18,818 bases of DNA from Thermomicrobiales bacterium (GTDB lineage: Bacteria; Chloroflexota; Chloroflexia; Thermomicrobiales; UBA6265): contig JAHBVL010000024.1 in assembly GCA_019637585.1 (NCBI GenBank), positions 1 through 18,818 of the forward strand, given 5' to 3'. Every line of letters begins with the position of its first letter. The first letter of the stretch is position 1. The translations under genes and the position numbers were made by a program. This document shows, one piece after another, positions 14,808-18,818 of this stretch. The notes below the pieces were generated by a model. That model was not told the DNA's origin. It searched no databases and saw only the letters and a program-made list of their open reading frames with translations.

Positions 14808-15446
14808 TCAGGGGACGTCGAGATCGACAGCCGGTTCCTGCGTCGCCTGTTTTTGCTCCTGCCGTTCCTTCCAGTGATGCCAGGCGGACGGCGCGGACGC
14901 CAGAATGATGATGGCGATGACCACCGGGATCAGGTAAACATCGACGTGCTTGATGCTCGACCCGAGGAAATACCCGGCCAGGGGTAGTCCCACTGCCCAG
15001 AGCAGAGCCCCAACCACATTGAACGAAAGAAAATACCGGTAGGGCATGGCGCTGACCCCGGCTACGATCGGCACGAAGGTCCGGGCGAACGGAATGAACC
15101 GGGCCATGATCACGGAGAGCCCGCCCCGCTTCCTCATGAACTCTTCCGCTCTGAGCAAGTTCGCAGGATTGAAAAAACGCGACCGCTCTTTGGCGAAGAG
15201 ACTACGCCCGACCCGTTTGCCGAAGGAATAGCCCACGGCATCGCCGGTCACCGCGGCGACAAAGCAGACCGGGATCAGAATCCAGATATTGAGGAGATCC
15301 TGCGAGGCCAGGAAACCCGCCGTGATCAGCAGGGTATCGCCGGGCAGGAAGAAGCCGATCAAGAGTCCGGTTTCGGCGAAGATGATCAGGAATATCCCGA
15401 CGTAACCGACCGTTTGGATCAGCTGCGTCAGATCGCCGGTGAGCAT
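14808..15446 (-). CDS. DedA family membrane protein (VTT/SNARE-associated domain)
   Basis: An integral membrane protein of 212 residues, typical for DedA. Such proteins are linked to lipid (undecaprenyl or phosphatidyl) flipping and to proton-dependent membrane homeostasis. Visible family signatures are the reentrant segment FAETGLLIGFFLPGDTLL (22-39) with its Glu and GD, the basic loop FGKRVGRSLF, and RFIPFARTFVPIVAG (113-127) with two conserved Arg. Hydrophobic segments follow at about 135-160 and 170-188, and the tail is polar. ATG 15446 has only a weak upstream ribosome site. It lies 80 bases after the start of the AlkA gene's end on the same strand, so it could be read from the same transcript. 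Confidence 0.93.
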   Translation of the reverse strand: MLTGDLTQLIQTVGYVGIFLIIFAETGLLIGFFLPGDTLLITAGFLASQDLLNIWILIPVCFVAAVTGDAVGYSFGKRVGRSLFAKERSRFFNPANLLRAEEFMRKRGGLSVIMARFIPFARTFVPIVAGVSAMPYRYFLSFNVVGALLWAVGLPLAGYFLGSSIKHVDVYLIPVVIAIIILASAPSAWHHWKERQEQKQATQEPAVDLDVP

Positions 15447-15526
15447 ACGAGACTACCAGTGAGTAGCGCGCGGAGCCGTCCGCACGCGGCAATGCGTCGA
15501 GCGAGTATAGGGTGACCGGCGCAGAC

Positions 15527-16408
15527 TCACAATTCCAGCGCTGGTGCAGGACCGAGAAGCGCGGTCCAGAGGAGTCGAGCGGCCCACGACCGGCCGGGCG
15601 CCCACCCAATGGCCAGTTGATCGAGTTCCTTCATTGTCATCTCTGGCCGCTCGTATGCCAATTTGGCTGCTCGCAACAATGCCACGTCGCCAGTCGGGTG
15701 GATATCCGGCATACCGATCCCCCAGAGCATCGCGCTTTCGGCCGTCCATGGCCCGACAAGCGGCAGCGCGCGCAAAAGGCGCCGTAGGTCAGCATCATCG
15801 CTGTATGGCGCTCCCTCGGCCGGGAACTCGCCGGCCATCGCCCGGTGGGCGATAGCCGAAATGGCTTCGGCTCTCCGGCCGGTGACGCCGGTCGACCGAA
15901 TCTCAGCAATGGAGAGCTGCACCAGGTCCTCGGCTCTCGGCGACGGAAAGAACCGCCGCCCAAAGAGCTCCACGCCATCGGTCGTCAGCTGGGCCAGGCG
16001 TCGCTCGGTTGTCGCAGCGGCCGCGACCGAAATGCTCTGCCCAACGATCGAACCGATGATGCCGTCGAACAGCGAGCCATTGGCGAATGGCCGCAATCCA
16101 GGCATTTTGGCCGACAGGTCGGTGATGACGGGATCGGTGAAACTGGGCATCTCCGCCGACCATCCCAGCACGCCGTCCAGCCAGACAATGTCGTCGTCGG
16201 TTGCGTCGCCGCGCACGACCAGCGTGCCATCCGGTTCCTGCCTGGCGATCCGGTGGACGATCGCCTTCCCTTCCCAACCGACCCACACCATCTGGCCGTC
16301 GATCCAGTCGACATTCGGCCAGCGACCACGCCCCCAGGCGACCGGCGCCGCGGTCAGCGTCAAGTCGAATGGCCGAGCCGATACATGCCGCTTTTCGTGA
16401 GAACTCAT
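15527..16408 (-). CDS. DNA-3-methyladenine glycosylase II, AlkA-type (HhH-GPD)
   Basis: A base-excision repair glycosylase of 293 residues that removes alkylated purines from DNA. The N-terminal part (10-95) corresponds to the AlkA beta domain. The HhH-GPD domain spans about 105-290: helix-hairpin-helix LRALPLVGPWTAE (212-224), then PTGDVALLRA with catalytic Asp241, and the late WAPGRSWAARLLW (269-281) seen in AlkA relatives. No iron-sulfur cysteine cluster is present, in keeping with AlkA rather than EndoIII. ATG 16408 follows a strong purine-rich GGAAGGGGAGGAGG. It is divergent from the gene at 16484 with a 75-base gap that must hold both promoters. No Ada-like regulator is in the window. 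Confidence 0.93.
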   Translation of the reverse strand: MSSHEKRHVSARPFDLTLTAAPVAWGRGRWPNVDWIDGQMVWVGWEGKAIVHRIARQEPDGTLVVRGDATDDDIVWLDGVLGWSAEMPSFTDPVITDLSAKMPGLRPFANGSLFDGIIGSIVGQSISVAAAATTERRLAQLTTDGVELFGRRFFPSPRAEDLVQLSIAEIRSTGVTGRRAEAISAIAHRAMAGEFPAEGAPYSDDADLRRLLRALPLVGPWTAESAMLWGIGMPDIHPTGDVALLRAAKLAYERPEMTMKELDQLAIGWAPGRSWAARLLWTALLGPAPALEL

Positions 16409-16483
16409 CCTCCTCCCCTTCCTGCCTCACAATTGAACACCGATCCGCCGAATGGCGTGAGATCGTTTCGATTGCCGAGGATC

Positions 16484-17263
16484 ATGAACGACGCGACCAC
16501 TGCGATAACGATTGCGATCGACGCCGATGTCGAACGCCTGCTGCACTTGCTGCCAGGCTCAGAAGCCCGCGGCGGCGGCAGCGTGGCGCTGGTTCATTCC
16601 GGCCTGGCTTCTGGCGAACTCTCGCGGGTCTCCGACTGGGCTTCCGGTGGAGAGCCGGCCGGCCTCATCGACGCCGGAGCCATTTCCCGCAATCCCCTCG
16701 ATCGCACCCGTCGCATTCGCGTCGACGTCGATGCGGTTGCTCCGCGGCTTCGCCAGATCGATCTGCCGGCGGCGGTCGTCGAGGCGACGCACGTGGTCGC
16801 AGCCATCGATGCCAGCGGCGACGCCACGCCGAGACCCGATCTCGTGCTGGGACTGTGGGCCAAGCTGGTGCCGGCCCGCCACCGGCTGGCGGCGCGGCTG
16901 ACCGGATTCCGCGACGGATTGACAGCCGAGTTCCTTCTCGCCCGTCCTCCCGGTCAAATCCTGATCCTGGACCGGGTCGAGCGGCGTGGACCGCTGGTGG
17001 CGATCAGCGGCAGCGATCCGATTGCCATTGAGGTTCTGTCGCTGGCCATGCGAGACGTTCGCCGCTCGACTCCCTCCACGGCTCCGGGTCCCTGGGAAGA
17101 TTCCCTCGTGCAGCGTGCCACCGAGCTGGGGCTCGGGATTCCTGGTCCAACGCTCATATCCGTCGCGGCGCACATCGCCCCGGCATTCTCCGGACCTGAA
17201 CGCGAACAGTTGACGGAACGCGTGCTCCGGGCCTCAAGCAGGGCGGGTGTCGCTTGGCCATGA
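16484..17263 (+). CDS. Uncharacterised protein, weakly DUF362-like
   Basis: A 259-residue protein of uncertain family. From ATG 16484 the coding signal is strong and the opposite strand is not otherwise used; GAGG lies only 3 bases before the ATG, so TTG 16472 or GTG 16457 remain possible. The protein has no signal peptide or membrane segment. Its middle (VVEATHVVAAID, about 106-117) and C-terminal third (SGSDPIAIEVLSLAMRD, then ATELGLGIPGPTLISV, about 183-234) recall the ending of DUF362 proteins, in which a DPVA(L/V)D box precedes an ELGLG segment. No ferredoxin cysteines are present. The resemblance is read by eye and is only suggestive. It is divergent from the AlkA glycosylase. Confidence 0.75.
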   Translation: MNDATTAITIAIDADVERLLHLLPGSEARGGGSVALVHSGLASGELSRVSDWASGGEPAGLIDAGAISRNPLDRTRRIRVDVDAVAPRLRQIDLPAAVVEATHVVAAIDASGDATPRPDLVLGLWAKLVPARHRLAARLTGFRDGLTAEFLLARPPGQILILDRVERRGPLVAISGSDPIAIEVLSLAMRDVRRSTPSTAPGPWEDSLVQRATELGLGIPGPTLISVAAHIAPAFSGPEREQLTERVLRASSRAGVAWP

Positions 17264-17285
17264 TCGCAGTAAACAGTCCTTGACC

Positions 17286-17303
17286 ACCGGAGGATGCTCC
17301 GGT
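17286..17303 (+). terminator. Small hairpin after the DUF362-like gene
   Basis: ACCGGAG (17286-17292), loop GATG, CTCCGGT (17297-17303) is a perfect 7-pair stem 22 bases after the stop codon. No T-run follows. It could end or stabilise the transcript of the upstream gene; the rest of the 283-base gap to 17546 shows no gene. Confidence 0.35.
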
Positions 17304-17517
17304 ATCGGATGACTGGTTCGAACGCATCTTTGCACACTCAAAAGATGAAAGAGCCTGCCATCACGGCCTCGCCGGCTGCAGTCGTCTGAAATGTCGTGAC
17401 AACAGCGCCGTTGGCCTGCTCAGGCCACACCACTAATGCCAGCATCAAGGACGGGAAGCGCAAGCGTGCTGGCCGGGAGGGAGACTACTGCTTACACGTT
17501 CCGACTCAGGATCTGCG

Positions 17518-17558
17518 ATGGCCGCAAGTAAGCGAAACTGGGATGATTACGCGGCCAT
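17518..17558 (-). repeat. Inverted repeat spanning the 3' end of the secreted-protein gene
   Basis: ATGGCCGC (17518-17525) and GCGGCCAT (17551-17558) are perfect complements 25 bases apart. The right arm encodes the last residues of the 176-residue secreted protein, and its stop codon is in the loop. It may be a weak 3' structure that protects or ends the minus-strand transcript. The long loop and lack of a T-run make a simple terminator unlikely. Confidence 0.3.
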
Positions 17559-18077
17559 GCGAGAAAGAGCCGGCGGTATTCCCGATCGCGCTGAGCCGCA
17601 TCCTTCATCGAACCAGAGCACCAGCTCGACGTGTCCGATCGCGTTTGGGTCATCAAGCGAGAATCGCTGCATCGATCCTCTGCCGACGATTTCCGGGAAG
17701 TTGAGGATGATGGTCTCGGCGACAAGCGAGGATGTGTCTATCGCAAACTGCCGCTCGCCACCCGAGGAGATCAAGCCAAACACGAAGTTGCAGGTCGCGA
17801 GCTGCGCGAAAAACGGTTCCAGGGCAGCAGCTGCCGCTGCTTCTGCCTCGTCCGAACGCTCGAGGAGTCCCACCGCGTCGACGGTGATGGCAAAAGTGAC
17901 CTCAGTGAATTGATACTCGCCGAATGTCACAGGGGTGAGCCCAAGTCCCGACATCGGCGTAGCACCGGGTGTGGCCCCTCCCGATCCTAGCGGTTCCGCA
18001 GCTACTGACACACCGCCAAGTAAGCCGCTAGCAACGACGGCCAATGCGAGCAGCACTCCTGAAACTCGAGTGTTCAT
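17547..18077 (-). CDS. Sec-exported hypothetical protein, third gene of the small operon
   Basis: A 176-residue protein that I do not recognise. ATG 18077 lies 7 bases after AGGAG (18085-18089 on the plus strand), so this start is preferred over the in-frame one at 18104. Residues 1-28 are a clear Sec signal peptide: a short basic start (NTR), a hydrophobic run (about 6-22) and cleavage near SVAA. A Gly/Thr/Pro-rich linker (29-50) leads into a globular part with one Cys near the middle (LATCNF) and one near the end (DEGCGS), which could pair. The gene starts 14 bases after the stop of the cysteine-rich gene, so the two are almost certainly co-transcribed. A partner, carrier or binding role for the miniprotein is possible but unproven. 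Confidence 0.8.
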   Translation of the reverse strand: MNTRVSGVLLALAVVASGLLGGVSVAAEPLGSGGATPGATPMSGLGLTPVTFGEYQFTEVTFAITVDAVGLLERSDEAEAAAAAALEPFFAQLATCNFVFGLISSGGERQFAIDTSSLVAETIILNFPEIVGRGSMQRFSLDDPNAIGHVELVLWFDEGCGSARSGIPPALSRMAA

Positions 18078-18091
18078 TGTTGAACTCCTGG

Positions 18092-18424
18092 CTACAGCCC
18101 ACAACAGTGCGAACTAAGGAGCTGGGTGTAGCAATATGCATCGCATCCGCCCAACGTGTCATACGTGTACAAAGATCTGTAGGCTCTAACTACGCCTCTA
18201 GGGTTACAGTACGAATCCCAGACGCAGCCCGAAGTCCAAAACTCCTCGCATGAGCAACTCGCCAGTGCTGAACGGGGCTTGTACAAATCCGCGAGCACCA
18301 GGGCGGATGCGGCAGCAAGAATCAGACCTGCCCTCCGCACGAACGCTCGGCGCGGCTCTTTCTTAGCATCGCAGAATCGGTCTGAAGCTCGAGTCACAGC
18401 TGCCAAAGGGAGCACGGCGTTCAA
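18092..18424 (-). CDS. Tat-exported eight-cysteine miniprotein, second gene of the small operon
   Basis: A 110-residue precursor not matching any family I know. The start chosen is TTG 18424, with TGAGGT 5 bases upstream; the frame stays open to 18598, but that part overlaps the previous gene in another phase and has no ribosome site. A twin-arginine signal is present: PRRAFVR (24-30), a hydrophobic run (33-47) and an ALA cleavage site at 53-55. The mature part of 55 residues (56-110) holds eight Cys at 57, 59, 67, 73, 94, 98, 107 and 108, plus two Trp and several Tyr. An even number and close spacing suggest four disulfides. Tat export would mean folding, or binding of a cofactor or partner, in the cytosol. 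A GTG at residue 4 is an alternative start. Confidence 0.75.
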   Translation of the reverse strand: MNAVLPLAAVTRASDRFCDAKKEPRRAFVRRAGLILAAASALVLADLYKPRSALASCSCEEFWTSGCVWDSYCNPRGVVRAYRSLYTYDTLGGCDAYCYTQLLSSHCCGL

Positions 18425-18440
18425 ACCGACCTCATTGGAC

Positions 18441-18647
18441 TCACCGAACGAAAGAGATTTCGAACTCGCGGCGCGAAGCTGGGCCACCAAGTGGTCGGGA
18501 AATCTTGAAGCTGTAGAGCTCGTATCCCCTATTGGCAGCTTGCTGATGCACGTAGTCTGCGCATTCCTCAAGTGTCTGAAACGACGACGCGATGCCAACC
18601 GGGATCTCGATCCGATTTGATCCCAAGGCCGATGAACTCTTGCTCAT
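18441..18647 (-). CDS. Small cytosolic hypothetical protein, first gene of the small operon
   Basis: A 68-residue protein with no recognised family. ATG 18647 lies 6 bases after an ideal AAGGAGG (18654-18660 on the plus strand); the GTG just before (18650) would have only 3 bases of spacing. There is no signal peptide or membrane segment. The sequence has a Ser-rich start, a likely strand (NRIEIPVG), a helix (FQTLEECADYVHQQAANRG), then two strands (YELYSFKIS and EFEISFVR), an alpha/beta mini-fold. It is 16 bases upstream of the Tat miniprotein gene and shares its promoter. It might be a chaperone, maturation factor or regulator for the exported miniprotein; this rests only on position. Confidence 0.8.
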   Translation of the reverse strand: MSKSSSALGSNRIEIPVGIASSFQTLEECADYVHQQAANRGYELYSFKISRPLGGPASRREFEISFVR

Positions 18648-18711
18648 CACACTCCTCCTTCGCAGGTTAAAGACAGCAACGGCGATGTCAACGAACGGAA
18701 GGGATACCTCG

Positions 18712-18740
18712 AAACTACCACTCGCAACGCTTTACGTCAA
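18712..18740 (-). promoter_or_regulatory. Sigma70-like promoter for the three-gene operon
   Basis: On the minus strand the -35 box is TTGACG (18740-18735), the spacer is exactly 17 bases, and the -10 box is TAGTTT (18717-18712). Transcription would start near 18705, giving a leader of about 58 bases before ATG 18647 that contains the strong AAGGAGG. The -35 matches the consensus at five of six bases and the -10 at three. Confidence 0.55.
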
Positions 18741-18818
18741 TCCCTTGCTTAGGATCACGAAGGACTTCTAGCCCGGATTATTCATTAAGGTGACAGCGGG
18801 GCACAACTCTGGTATGGG

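Noticed and set aside
15845-16483. Upstream extension of the DUF362-like frame into the AlkA gene
   Set aside because: It is antisense to AlkA and has no ribosome site; the extension is an open-frame artefact.
17396-17704. 102-codon plus-strand frame
   Set aside because: It overlaps the secreted-protein gene on the other strand and has no ribosome site or recognisable features.
18092-18424. Quinone-cofactor small subunit (amine dehydrogenase type)
   Set aside because: Tat export, Cys richness and Trp residues are suggestive, but length and spacing do not match what I know of those subunits, and no partner or maturation gene is seen in the window.
18425-18598. N-terminal extension of the cysteine-rich frame to TTG 18598
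   Set aside because: It overlaps the 68-residue gene out of phase and lacks a ribosome site; it would also bury the Tat signal far from the N-terminus.
18671-18691. Perfect TTGACA on the minus strand as the -35 of a second promoter
   Set aside because: The best -10-like hexamer, TTTAAC, is only 14 bases away and overlaps the leader before the ribosome site; the 18712-18740 pair has ideal spacing.

Overview
The window is high-GC, densely packed bacterial DNA with many GTG and TTG starts, Tat signal peptides and palindromic intergenic repeats. The gene content (MoxR/chelatase-type AAA ATPase with a VWA partner, TrpB2, DedA, MR-type enolase, OFA-like MFS carrier) fits a free-living Gram-positive-like or Chloroflexota (Thermomicrobia-like) organism. 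This placement is an inference from style and content; no marker gene is present.

Layout. 1-247: palindromic repeats. 248-2203 (-): ABC exporter. 2466-3644 (+) and 3651-4925 (-): a mandelate-racemase-type enolase and an MFS carboxylate-type transporter, convergent with a 6-base gap, probably sugar-acid use. 5151-6020 (+): metallophosphoesterase. 6207-7124 (+): Tat-exported alpha/beta hydrolase. 10688-7129 (-): a two-gene operon of AAA+ ATPase and VWA protein, whose VWA gene carries an in-frame heptamer repeat. 10803-11109: second, larger block of the same palindromic repeat family. 12972-11120 (-): a translationally coupled pair consisting of a fusion of a PD-(D/E)XK-like domain to a 6-oxopurine phosphoribosyltransferase-like domain, followed by a small CpaF/secretion-ATPase-like protein with an altered P-loop. 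13379-14746 (+): stand-alone TrpB2, ending at a strong shared hairpin with the convergent DedA gene 14808-15446 (-). 15527-16408 (-): AlkA-type DNA glycosylase, divergent from 16484-17263 (+), a poorly characterised protein with weak DUF362-like features.

17547-18740 (-) is an accessory-looking, less GC-rich unit. It has a recognisable sigma70-like promoter and three tightly spaced small genes, each with its own ribosome binding site: a 68-residue cytosolic protein, a Tat-exported miniprotein of about 55 mature residues with eight cysteines (start TTG, within a longer misleading reading frame), and a Sec-exported 176-residue protein. None resembles a family I can name.

The two parts most likely to be undescribed are the nuclease-like/PRTase fusion with its coupled ATPase, and the secreted cysteine-rich three-gene unit. 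All calls come from reading the sequence; no database search was run.
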